Source: Salinivirgaceae bacterium (GTDB taxonomy: Bacteria; Bacteroidota; Bacteroidia; Bacteroidales; SZUA-534). Taken from it: a stretch of DNA of 64,000 bases. The notes beneath the pieces were generated by a model. That model was given only the letters and a program-made list of their open reading frames with translations. It was not told the origin of the DNA and did no database searches. The translations under genes and the position numbers were made by a program. The stretch spans positions 182,082 through 246,081 of the forward strand of contig JAKSOL010000001.1 of the NCBI GenBank assembly GCA_024405635.1. Reading direction: 5' to 3'. Shown here in pieces: positions 1-7,680 of the stretch. Numbering within the stretch: position 1 is the first letter of the stretch; every line of letters begins with the position of its first letter.

Positions 1-169
1 TCACTTGAATGTTAACGTCCTTGTTCAGTTCAGCTTCAAGTGTAGCAAGGTTTTTCGACGTAACATTGGCGTTCGAGTCGAGTTTCGAGCCAGTAGAAGC
101 GTTTTCGGCCTCTATGTAATCGTTTATGAACCTCGCTTTTGAATCAAGCTGTTCTTTTGTTAATCTCAT
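1..169 (-). CDS. nrdD: Anaerobic ribonucleoside-triphosphate reductase, N-terminal fragment
   Basis: The first 56 codons of a gene that continues past the left edge. I translated it from the minus strand; it begins MRLTKEQLDSKARFINDY and contains the motif NANVTSKNLATLEAEL, which I recognise as the start of the short class III (oxygen-sensitive, glycyl-radical) ribonucleotide reductases of anaerobic bacteria. It lacks the ATP-cone at the N terminus that longer NrdD proteins carry. The enzyme makes dNTPs without oxygen in the cytoplasm. It starts 6 bases after the stop of nrdG, so the two are surely cotranscribed, with the activase first. The catalytic glycine and zinc site lie outside the window, so the identification rests on the N terminus and the partner gene. 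Confidence 0.78.
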   Translation of the reverse strand, partial: MRLTKEQLDSKARFINDYIEAENASTGSKLDSNANVTSKNLATLEAELNKDVNIQV

Positions 170-175
170 CATAGC

Positions 176-625
176 TTATGTAGTTTTTAAGAATAAATGG
201 TTCAGTATTGTGTTGCTTTTTACTTCTATAAAACGTTGGTTAGTTGTGGGGCTTTCCAGCCCGCCCAACTCTTTAATAAACGGACCGGTTTTTAGCCACG
301 TAAGGTTTTGTGTTATTTGCTTATCCACTTGTTCAAGCCCAGTGTAAAGGCACGTTTCAAAACCCATTTCGGTTGCTGTTTTTAGTTTGTCGGTCAGTTC
401 GGCTCCGCACCATTCTCCGCCCATAAACAAAACGCAGTTGGCGTAGCCTTTATATTTGTTTAAAATTTCAATGTATTTGTCGTTTGTCAGCAATAGGCCG
501 TTCTCGTCCCACAAAAAGGGCGAATGGCAACCTTGGCATCGAATGGGGCAACCCGATATTGAAAAGCAAATGCTTATTTGACCGGGAACCTCTTGCAATA
601 CAATATCTATGTCTGAACAATACAT
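176..625 (-). CDS. nrdG: Anaerobic ribonucleotide reductase activating protein (radical SAM)
   Basis: Radical-SAM activase that installs the glycyl radical on NrdD using a 4Fe-4S cluster and S-adenosylmethionine. The cluster motif CxxxCxxC is seen in GCPIRCQGCHSP, followed by the GGEW element that contacts SAM. The open frame extends to 706, but the extra 27 residues are lysine-rich and unlike the family. I chose the internal ATG at 625, giving 149 residues, where the conserved region starts (MYCSDIDIVLQEVPGQ). It is the first gene of the nrdG-nrdD pair; many genomes have nrdD first. No NrdR-type box was recognised upstream. Confidence 0.88.
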   Translation of the reverse strand: MYCSDIDIVLQEVPGQISICFSISGCPIRCQGCHSPFLWDENGLLLTNDKYIEILNKYKGYANCVLFMGGEWCGAELTDKLKTATEMGFETCLYTGLEQVDKQITQNLTWLKTGPFIKELGGLESPTTNQRFIEVKSNTILNHLFLKTT

Positions 626-1142
626 CTTTTTTTTTGTTAACTTTTGTTCATTGTTGGCACATAACAAGGGTTTGAATTTTGTTTTCAAACTCTTTTTTGC
701 TTTCAATTTTTAAGGTTGTTGCCAACCGATTGTTTGTTTGGTGTGCCGATTATGAAACCAATCGTCTATCACAAAAATATCAATGTCAAACTGCTATTGA
801 ATTTATAAGCTCTATTGTTATAAACGCATTATTAACAATATGTAAAATGCAGATAATCAGATTGTTGTAAATGCAACAACTTTTTTTTAACAAAGCGCAA
901 AATCCTATTTTTCAGAGTGTTTAACCACTATGAATTTAGGTTATTAACAAAGTGTGTTTTGTGAATAAAAGTTCACTTTTTGAACTTTTTTTCTGTTCAA
1001 AATTGAATTTTAGAAATAACGCAACGTCAATTTTTTTAATTGACTGAAAAATGTTGAATTGAAAAAGTGAGTTTCAATTTGAAAGAAAGAAGTGCTGCCT
1101 TTTTTTTGTTGAAACGTAAAAACAGAAGGTTCTTTTTGGAGC
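626..1142. other. Non-coding stretch between nrdG and the DUF975 gene
   Basis: About 500 AT-rich bases without a convincing gene. Short open frames exist on both strands but have no family resemblance and biased, repetitive composition. The only structure I see is a 9-bp hairpin at 967-989 (AAAAGTTCA / TGAACTTTT) next to a T-run, which could be a transcription terminator or a leader structure for nrdG. The promoter of nrdG must lie here, but no clear -33/-7 pair was found. Confidence 0.5.
967..993. terminator. Possible terminator hairpin
   Basis: Perfect 9-bp stem with a 5-base loop, A/T-rich at its foot and followed by T residues on the plus strand. It could back up the terminator at 1143-1174 on the minus strand. 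No plus-strand gene ends here, so its role is uncertain. Confidence 0.35.
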
Positions 1143-1174
1143 AAAAAAAAGCTGCACCCAAAATTGAGTGCAGC
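1143..1174 (-). terminator. Rho-independent terminator of the DUF975 gene
   Basis: Read on the minus strand, a GCTGCAC/GTGCAGC stem with a roughly ten-base loop is followed by eight T residues. It lies about 30 bases after the stop codon of the DUF975 gene. Confidence 0.8.
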
Positions 1175-1202
1175 CTTGTGTATTAAGTTGAATAATAGTG
1201 TA

Positions 1203-1781
1203 TTACCCTTTAATTTTGTTGTAAAAATCAGCGCGAGCAGTGCACTCGTAAGGAATAAGCCACAAAAAGCCGATGCCACATGAAAGTAGGCACAAGATGA
1301 TCCAACCAATGAAACTCAAATCGAGTAGGAACAAGTCCATTTTGTGACCTCGCATCATTTCAATACTCTTGTCGATGCACTCGTTTGCTGACAACTCTGG
1401 GCAATCGTTAGCAATGTAATATGTCATTGCGTATGCGTAACTTTTAATAATGCCAGGAATGAAAAGCAATAAGCACCAAAGAGCAGTGAAAAGTCCTATT
1501 AGCAATGAAACGCCTAACGAACGACCATAGTTACCAAATGCAATGTTGAATGTACGAGATACTGTGTCGTTTGCTGTTTTGTCTTTTGTCATTTGGTATA
1601 ATGCTACGTACAAACCAAATTGAACAGGTACTACTACCAAAAGAGTTACAATTGGTTGTAGTGGGCCTAAAATACTAGAACAAAGGCTGATAGCAGTAAT
1701 TACTAATGTTGCTAAAACTGGTTGAGTCCAGTTGCCTTCCAATGTTGCAAGGGCGCTGTTTTTAATCTCTTGATTAGTCAT
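1203..1781 (-). CDS. DUF975 family integral membrane protein
   Basis: A 192-residue polytopic membrane protein with four to five hydrophobic segments. The stretch IPGIIKSYAYAMTYYIANDC, then a NECIDKSIEMMRGHK-like amphipathic segment and a final hydrophobic stretch, is the signature of DUF975, a family of unknown function widespread in Firmicutes and Bacteroidota. It is a single-gene unit: it has its own terminator and is divergent from folC. The family name is supported by the sequence; no biochemical role can be given. Confidence 0.82.
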   Translation of the reverse strand: MTNQEIKNSALATLEGNWTQPVLATLVITAISLCSSILGPLQPIVTLLVVVPVQFGLYVALYQMTKDKTANDTVSRTFNIAFGNYGRSLGVSLLIGLFTALWCLLLFIPGIIKSYAYAMTYYIANDCPELSANECIDKSIEMMRGHKMDLFLLDLSFIGWIILCLLSCGIGFLWLIPYECTARADFYNKIKG

Positions 1782-1907
1782 GATAAATTGATTTTTTAGT
1801 GTTATTTTAATTAATGTGTAAATATAGACGGTTAAAATAACGAAAGGTTACAGTTTTTGTGATTTTTTTTTTGAGAGAGTAAATAGCTACTGATATTATT
1901 TAAGAAA

Positions 1908-1915
1908 TACTTTTG
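1908..1915 (+). promoter_or_regulatory. Promoter -7 element of folC
   Basis: TACTTTTG, an exact match to the Bacteroidota -7 consensus TAnnTTTG. It lies 18 bases before the chosen ATG of folC and overlaps the upstream TTG at 1913, which argues against that earlier start. No good -33 TTTG is present at the usual distance. Confidence 0.6.
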
Positions 1916-1933
1916 CTCATCATTTTCAAAACA

Positions 1934-3235
1934 ATGGACTACAATCAGACAATAGAATTTCTTTTTTCGCAATTAAAAGAATTTCAAGTGGTTGGAGCAT
2001 CGGCATATAAGTCGGGGCTCGAAAATTCAATTGACCTTGACAACTATTTTGGGCATCAGCACCGTTTGTTTAAAACCATACACGTGGCAGGTACAAACGG
2101 CAAAGGGTCAACATCGCACTCAATAGCGTCGGTGTTGCAGCATGCTGGCTATAAAGTAGGGCTTTACACATCGCCACACTTGCGCGATTTTCGCGAGCGC
2201 ATTAGGGTTAACGGAAAAATGGTTGACAAGCAATTTGTGGTCGATTTTGTGGCTAATCACCAAAGTATTATCCAGCAAATTCGTCCTTCGTTTTTTGAGA
2301 TGACTGTGTTCATGGCATTCAACTTTTTTGCTCAGCAAAAGGTTGATGTTGCTGTGATTGAGGTTGGTTTGGGTGGCCGACTCGACTCTACAAATGTTAT
2401 AACTCCAGTGCTGTCGGTTATTACCAACATTGCGTTTGACCATGTGCAGATTTTGGGCGACACTTTGCCTAAAATTGCTGCCGAAAAGGCTGGCATTATT
2501 AAGCCTGGAGTGCCTGTTGTGGTGAGCCAAACTCAAGCCGAAACGGCCGAAGTTTTTAAATCAAAAGCTGCCGAATGTGGTTCGCCAATTGTTTTTGCTG
2601 ACCAAATTTGGAGTGTGCAAAATGCCGTGCATCAGCAAAATAGGTTAGTACTGTCGGTGGGTAAAAATGAAAAGATTGAGTATGCCGATTTGCAACTTGA
2701 CCTTTGTGGCAATTATCAGAAAAAAAACATATTGGGAGTGCTTGCGGCCGTTGAGCAGATGCGCAGCCAATTTGTAATATCGGATAAAGCGGTGGAGCAA
2801 GGCTTGTTGTCGGTTGCAAAAACAACAGGATTGTGTGGCCGTTGGCAAACGCTGCAAACAAACCCAACAATGGTGTGCGATACTGGTCACAACGAGGACG
2901 GAATTCGACAAGTGGTGGCTCAATTGGCTGAGCAGCAATACACTACGTTGCGCATAGTGTTTGGCGTGGTGAGCGACAAAGATCATAGCCATGTGCTTAG
3001 TTTGTTGCCCAAAGAAGCTGTATATTATTTTACTCGCGCCAACATTCCTCGCGCATTGCCTCAAGACGAACTAGCGCAAAAGGCTGCAACGTTTGGTTTA
3101 CAAGGCAGCACGTATCAAACAGTAGCCGATGCCGTGGCTGCTGCGGTTGCCGATTCTCAACCTTCTGATTTTATTTATGTTGGAGGTAGCACATTTGTGG
3201 TTGCCGATATTCCCGATACTTATTTTGAACTATAA
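1934..3235 (+). CDS. folC: Bifunctional folylpolyglutamate / dihydrofolate synthase
   Basis: Mur-ligase-type ATP enzyme that adds glutamate to dihydropteroate or folates in the cytoplasm. The P-loop GTNGKGST is at residues 53-60 after an HVA strand, followed by the folate-binding YTSPHLRDFRERI region. Central motifs VGLGGRLDSTNV and ITNIAFDHVQILGDT, the KAGIIKPGVP segment and a C-terminal ligase domain (CDTGHNEDG) are all present; 433 residues is normal. The open frame starts at 1913 with TTG, but the ATG at 1934 fits the family and lies downstream of a TACTTTTG box. It is monocistronic, ending in a strong bidirectional terminator. Confidence 0.93.
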   Translation: MDYNQTIEFLFSQLKEFQVVGASAYKSGLENSIDLDNYFGHQHRLFKTIHVAGTNGKGSTSHSIASVLQHAGYKVGLYTSPHLRDFRERIRVNGKMVDKQFVVDFVANHQSIIQQIRPSFFEMTVFMAFNFFAQQKVDVAVIEVGLGGRLDSTNVITPVLSVITNIAFDHVQILGDTLPKIAAEKAGIIKPGVPVVVSQTQAETAEVFKSKAAECGSPIVFADQIWSVQNAVHQQNRLVLSVGKNEKIEYADLQLDLCGNYQKKNILGVLAAVEQMRSQFVISDKAVEQGLLSVAKTTGLCGRWQTLQTNPTMVCDTGHNEDGIRQVVAQLAEQQYTTLRIVFGVVSDKDHSHVLSLLPKEAVYYFTRANIPRALPQDELAQKAATFGLQGSTYQTVADAVAAAVADSQPSDFIYVGGSTFVVADIPDTYFEL

Positions 3236-3238
3236 ACT

Positions 3239-3272
3239 AAAACAGCCCGACATTTTGCCGGGCTGTTTTGTT
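3239..3272. terminator. Bidirectional terminator between folC and the transglutaminase-like gene
   Basis: An 11-bp stem (AAAACAGCCCG / CGGGCTGTTTT) around an eight- to nine-base loop, A-rich on one side and T-rich on the other. It sits between two convergent stop codons and can serve both genes. Confidence 0.88.
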
Positions 3273-3296
3273 GTTTGAGTTTTCTCTTAAACCGAA

Positions 3297-5873
3297 CTAC
3301 ATAAGGTTTCGAGCATTAATGTTTCGTTTAAGGTGGTTGTTGTCGTAGTCGAGGGTAATGTTGCCTGTGGTTTTGTACAATTTAATTGAGTTGAGCGTTG
3401 AAAATGCGTTTTCGTTTTTCAGTTTTCCGCCCGACATAATGTCAATTTGAACATTACCGCTACCAAACACAGTAACTTTAATTTTGGCATTGTTGCTTAT
3501 GGTAATGTCGCCAATTTCAATATCAGTTCCGCTGTATGTTCTAATAGCAGCAATACGGTTGTCGTTGCAAAGGAACTCGGCATTGCTAAGGTTTTTGAAA
3601 GTTTCTTGACCGGTGGTGCAATTAGAATTTACTAATGTTTCAAAGGCCGATTTGCCGCTTAACGAACCTTGGGTGTTGTGAATTTGGTTGGCCAATTTAA
3701 GAGCAGGCAAAATTTCGGGCGCAGTGTAATCGTCGCTTGCACGGTTTGCGGCAAAAGCGCTACGTTGAGCTTCATAGCTTTTTGTTTCGATGCGCAATCC
3801 TGCCGAGGCGAGCAACGATGCTGATAGGAATGCGGTTCCGTTTTCGTCAACCATAATGCCGTAGTTGTCGTTGTCTTCGGTTTCGGTGTAAGATCGAGTC
3901 CAAAGTTTTTTGCCGCGATTGTCAAAACTTGCCACAAAAGCGCTACCCATGCTATCAATTTGAGCAATGTCGGCTTTGTTTATCCATTGAATTTGACCAA
4001 CAGTTGAGCATTTGGCAAGAAAAATGTCGCCCTTGGCTCCGGCTTTAAGAACTTTTCCGTTTACTGCAATATCGCTGTTGAAAGCTCCAGAGAAATAGAA
4101 ACTGTCGTCGGTGCCCATTACAATATTGTAGGCAATGTCGTCGCCGTTACCACCAACTTTAAGCACAAATTCAATGTTAAAGTCAGCGCCAAATTTTGCA
4201 ATAAAGACATCGCTGCTGTTTTGGTTCGATTTAAGTTTCCAACCAAAAAAGTTTACGTCGCCGTTAAAATAGCCGCAAATGTATGCGTTGCCTTTTTTGT
4301 CGAAGGTAATGTTGTTGTTGTTTGAACCTTGGTACAAACCATATTTGTTTGCAATGCGCCATAGGGTTTCGCTGCGTTTTGCAAGGCATTGGCGCGATTG
4401 TGTTTTAACCACAACGGCGCTCACGTTGGCATACTCGGGCATTGCGCAACCTACAGGAGCGTTAATGTAAGTTGGGTCGCATATTGTGTATTGTTCGCCG
4501 TTTATTAATATGTGATCGCCTGGCACTTGTTTGCTGAATTTTACAGCAGTTGCCATGTGTCCGGGGTAGTTAAGTCCCACAGTTTCAAGCCCAAGTAGTT
4601 GTTTTACCAAGTACGAGAATAGTACCGAGCGGTCTTCGCAGTCTGAATAGTCGTAGTGAAAAAGTTCGTCGGCGAAGAAGAATTTTTCGTAACCAAATTG
4701 GTCGTCGTCGGTTTTGTATTTAAACGCGGTTTGAACAAAGTGAAGTAGCAAGTTTGCAGCATCAACTTCGTCAAGATCTTTAATTGCCGAATGCAAAGCG
4801 TTGTAAAGCGATATTTGTGTGCAAGGGCTTATGGCGGCATCAAAGTAAACCTCAATGTTGCCTAATGGATATTGTTTGTAAAAGTCTATTAGGTTTTGGT
4901 TGTACTTTACATCAAACTCCATTTTTTCACCATCGTACTCAAAACTTACTTTTTTCGAAACCTCTTTTTCGCTTATGTTCATTGCTTTGTAAATGTTGAG
5001 GTCGAACAAAGTGTGAGCTTCGGTAAAATCTTTGTCGTAGGTATAAAGTTCGCTATCGTTACTATCAAATAGGTAGTAGCGAGTGTTGTTAAAGGTAAAG
5101 AATGGTTTCCCGTAAATGTTGTTTTTTGATGCCAACAAAAGGTGTAGCGCTTCGTCTTTATAAGCCACACGACAACGGTAGCCCGATTTGGTTAGCAAGA
5201 ACCAAGTGAGCAATGTGCTGTTGTTTATTGATGCTGAAATTTGCTCGGCAGTGGCTTTGGTGAGCAAGTAATAGCCCCAGTCGTTAAGGTTTAGCTCGTT
5301 GCGAAGAGTGGTTAGTTGTTCAATTGTTGCTTGGTAATTGGTTCCACAAAGGCGAGTCCACTCGTTGCCAATGTTTTGTTCGTTAATTTTTGAAACTTTT
5401 GGCTCAATTTGTGAATCGAAGAACACACTAATGTTTGTGCCAAAAAACGACAATTCGGCTTGCTTGTTGGCGGCGGTATTGTTGGTTCGGCTGCTAGGGA
5501 TAAGATGCGGCATTGAACCACTTGATTCAATGGTTCTAACCTCGCGAATTTGCAGTTTTTGGGGTTCTTTTTTTTCGGTGTAGGTTGGAGTTTCCTTAGG
5601 TTTAGGTTTGCTGGGATTGTAACTCTCAACAAACGATTGGTAGCTTTTCCATTCGTCTTTCAAGAATTCGGCAAATTCATTTTCGGTTTGAGAAACAAAG
5701 GCATTGTATTCGGCTTGCATTTGTTTAACCGATGTGTTGTGTTGTTGTGTGAATTGTTTTTGTTGGGCTTTTTCTTGTTTTATCCACTCGTCAAAGTCTT
5801 GCGCGTGGCTGTTGCAAATGTTTGCTGCCAACATAACACCCAATGCTATTGTGTTTTTACAAATTCTATTCAT
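3297..5873 (-). CDS. Secreted protein with transglutaminase-like core and SBBP-type propeller repeats
   Basis: A large exported protein. The start at 5873 (MNRICKNTIALG) gives a clean signal peptide ending NSHAQ, followed by a charged, probably coiled-coil region rich in Gln, Lys and Glu. A transglutaminase/cysteine-protease-like core is supported by an ordered Cys-His-Asp triad, numbered from the longer frame that begins five residues earlier: C417 in DYSDCEDRS, H444 in YPGHMATAV and D471 in ICDPTY. After it come repeats of the SBBP (seven-bladed beta-propeller) kind, e.g. VFIAKFGADFNIEFVLKVGG and DIFLAKCSTVGQIQWI. The C-terminal 150 residues are beta-rich without a recognisable sorting domain. 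The substrate is unknown; a role in cleaving or cross-linking extracellular protein is inference from the fold. Confidence 0.7.
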   Translation of the reverse strand: MNRICKNTIALGVMLAANICNSHAQDFDEWIKQEKAQQKQFTQQHNTSVKQMQAEYNAFVSQTENEFAEFLKDEWKSYQSFVESYNPSKPKPKETPTYTEKKEPQKLQIREVRTIESSGSMPHLIPSSRTNNTAANKQAELSFFGTNISVFFDSQIEPKVSKINEQNIGNEWTRLCGTNYQATIEQLTTLRNELNLNDWGYYLLTKATAEQISASINNSTLLTWFLLTKSGYRCRVAYKDEALHLLLASKNNIYGKPFFTFNNTRYYLFDSNDSELYTYDKDFTEAHTLFDLNIYKAMNISEKEVSKKVSFEYDGEKMEFDVKYNQNLIDFYKQYPLGNIEVYFDAAISPCTQISLYNALHSAIKDLDEVDAANLLLHFVQTAFKYKTDDDQFGYEKFFFADELFHYDYSDCEDRSVLFSYLVKQLLGLETVGLNYPGHMATAVKFSKQVPGDHILINGEQYTICDPTYINAPVGCAMPEYANVSAVVVKTQSRQCLAKRSETLWRIANKYGLYQGSNNNNITFDKKGNAYICGYFNGDVNFFGWKLKSNQNSSDVFIAKFGADFNIEFVLKVGGNGDDIAYNIVMGTDDSFYFSGAFNSDIAVNGKVLKAGAKGDIFLAKCSTVGQIQWINKADIAQIDSMGSAFVASFDNRGKKLWTRSYTETEDNDNYGIMVDENGTAFLSASLLASAGLRIETKSYEAQRSAFAANRASDDYTAPEILPALKLANQIHNTQGSLSGKSAFETLVNSNCTTGQETFKNLSNAEFLCNDNRIAAIRTYSGTDIEIGDITISNNAKIKVTVFGSGNVQIDIMSGGKLKNENAFSTLNSIKLYKTTGNITLDYDNNHLKRNINARNLM

Positions 5874-5964
5874 TTCGATATAAGTCAAAATTTATGATTG
5901 ATTCAACATTAGCATAGACTGCTTTTTTATGCGTTTGGTTGCGCTTGGGTATAAATTTTTGTCT

Positions 5965-6006
5965 AAAAAAAAGATAAAGCTACTCAAGTGGGGGACTTAA
6001 GTAGCT
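5965..6006 (-). terminator. Terminator after the DUF4494 gene
   Basis: Near-perfect 12-bp inverted repeat (AGCTACTCAAGT / ACTTAAGTAGCT) with a G-rich loop. On the minus strand it is followed by a T-run (A-run at 5965-5973 on the plus strand). It lies about 30 bases after the DUF4494 stop. Confidence 0.78.
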
Positions 6007-6034
6007 AATTATCAGTATAGTTTTTTTTGTTTGA

Positions 6035-6499
6035 TTATTGGTTGTCGCTTGGTTGTTCGGCATCAAAGTTGTGCAAAATGCCAAAAATGTCAAGTATAGG
6101 CGATTCTTGTACTGAAGGTATTTCAAAGTCGCTTATGGTGCCTTCAAAAGCTTTTTCAAGGTTTTCGTAAGCCTCTTTTACGTTGCTAGCTTGTACAAGC
6201 ATGGTTGAGGCAGAACGGCGTTCAACGCCTTTTTCCTCGTCGAGCGAAACAAACACAGCTTTGCATTTGAACCAACGGTCGCCGCTCTCGTTAGGAATTA
6301 TTTCGGCGTAACGCGCAGTTTTGATGCTCACTACACTAAACTCACCAAGCGAAGCATAACTCTCCAATTCTTTGGTAATGTTGGCTTCGGCTTCGGTGAA
6401 CGACAGTGCATCTACCAAGTATTGTTCTGATGTTGTTTTTTGTGTGCCATCGGCGTTCACTTTCAAGTATTTAACCTTGCATTCGTACCATTTGCTCAT
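6035..6499 (-). CDS. DUF4494 domain-containing protein
   Basis: A 154-residue soluble protein that begins MSKWYECKVKYLKVNADGTQ and keeps the tandem layout of DUF4494: an N-terminal YLVDALSFTEAE segment and a second WFKCKAVFVSLDEEKG half that resembles the first. The family is nearly confined to Bacteroidota and has no known function. It stands alone with its own terminator; a near-consensus -7 box (TATCTTAG, minus strand, 6529-6536) lies at a suitable distance from the start. Confidence 0.85.
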   Translation of the reverse strand: MSKWYECKVKYLKVNADGTQKTTSEQYLVDALSFTEAEANITKELESYASLGEFSVVSIKTARYAEIIPNESGDRWFKCKAVFVSLDEEKGVERRSASTMLVQASNVKEAYENLEKAFEGTISDFEIPSVQESPILDIFGILHNFDAEQPSDNQ

Positions 6500-6703
6500 A
6501 ATAAGTATGTGTTTAAAATTTAATGCTACTAAGATACGCTGATTATTAAATTGTGTCGAAAAATGGCTTGCATTGGCTGTGAATAGTTTTCAACATTGTG
6601 AAGTAGGAGAGGGCTACTTTGCAGTAAATCGTAATTTAATAGCTAAAAATAGCGTGACAAAGCGTGACATTTTACCTAAAAAACAGAATGTTCACATTAT
6701 ATC

Positions 6704-6736
6704 CTTGTCTTTATTATTCTTACAAACGTACTTTTG
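6704..6736 (+). promoter_or_regulatory. Promoter of the DUF1648-like membrane regulator
   Basis: TACTTTTG at 6729-6736 matches the Bacteroidota -7 consensus; CTTG at 6704-6707 is a fair -33 element with a 21-base spacer. The ATG lies 26 bases downstream of the -7 box. Confidence 0.6.
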
Positions 6737-6762
6737 CATCGTCACCAAAAAAACGTTGAGTT

Positions 6763-7623
6763 ATGAAAAACAAAACTGTACTTATAACAAATGTTGCTAC
6801 AGGCTTATGTCTTGCTGCTACGCTTATTTTAATCATTTGGAAATATCCAACACTTCCTACATCTATTCCAACTCATTTTAGTTTAGATGGAGTGCCAAAC
6901 GGATTCAGTAGCCGTAACATTGTTTTTGTGTTTTGGGGAGTCAGCATGTTTTTCTATTTGTTGATGCTTTTTGTACAAAAAAAGCCCAAACTGATAAATT
7001 TAAGTCATCCTACCGACAAAAATGGCAACCCTTTAATGCTAACCGAAAGCCAAAGACAACGTTTTGTGCTTTTGAACATTGTAGTTGTTACATTGGCCAT
7101 TAGCATTTCAGTTATTTTGCTTTGCTACCTAACACTTGCATTTAGCCAAATATACACTGCCAAACCGATTATTGCAGGACTATTGGTATTTGCTGACGTT
7201 TGTGTAATTATTGTTGGATGCTATAAAACCGCAAAATTCAAATGCGGCGAGGACGACTACATTAAACAAAAACTTGAATTGAGCCATTCGTTGTTTCTTG
7301 AGAAAGTTGACAACGAAATACTTGAGCAACTACGCGTATTAAATGGTTTGGAGTACTTATCGGAGAGCAAGCGATTGCGCATTATAAACGATGTGAGAAG
7401 CACGCACAGCGAAGTGGTAGATTACCTACGAAAAGCAGCCCCGTCAATAAGCGACGACGACATTACATATTGCCTATTGTGCAATGTTGGACTAAACAAT
7501 AATAGCATATCGGCATGCATGGCATCTTCGGAAGAAGCGCTCAGAAAACGCAAGAGCCGCATACGGAAAAAGCTACCAGAATCGTTGGCAATGTGCCTAT
7601 TTGACGATTGTAAAGGCATATAA
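6763..7623 (+). CDS. DUF1648-type membrane protein with C-terminal regulator-like domain
   Basis: A 286-residue protein in two parts. Residues 1-155 contain about four transmembrane segments, and the first loop PTSIPTHFSLDGVPNGFSSR is the DUF1648 signature seen in SdpI-like immunity and stress membrane proteins. Residues about 165-286 are cytoplasmic and helical. The segment ISDDDITYCLLCNVGLNNNSISACMASSEEALRKRKSRIRKKL, described here by its parts, has the spacing of a LuxR/sigma-4 type helix-turn-helix: acidic first helix, a NSIS-like turn, then an arginine/lysine-rich recognition helix. The DNA-binding assignment is inference from pattern. It has its own promoter and a short terminator. Confidence 0.62.
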   Translation: MKNKTVLITNVATGLCLAATLILIIWKYPTLPTSIPTHFSLDGVPNGFSSRNIVFVFWGVSMFFYLLMLFVQKKPKLINLSHPTDKNGNPLMLTESQRQRFVLLNIVVVTLAISISVILLCYLTLAFSQIYTAKPIIAGLLVFADVCVIIVGCYKTAKFKCGEDDYIKQKLELSHSLFLEKVDNEILEQLRVLNGLEYLSESKRLRIINDVRSTHSEVVDYLRKAAPSISDDDITYCLLCNVGLNNNSISACMASSEEALRKRKSRIRKKLPESLAMCLFDDCKGI

Positions 7624-7650
7624 AAAAGGCGGGGAGGAGGCCTTTTGTTT
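7624..7650 (+). terminator. Short terminator
   Basis: A 7-bp stem (AAAAGGC / GCCTTTT) with a nine-base purine loop immediately after the stop codon, followed by TTTGTTT. It is weak but correctly placed. Confidence 0.5.
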
Positions 7651-7680
7651 CGAACTTAAGAGAGTGGTTATGTTGTTAAT

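Noticed and set aside
626..1142. NrdR-box pair upstream of nrdG
   Set aside because: No pair of palindromic boxes with the expected spacing was found by eye.
1010..1309. 99-codon open frame overlapping the DUF975 gene
   Set aside because: It runs across the terminator and in another frame of the DUF975 gene, with no family likeness.
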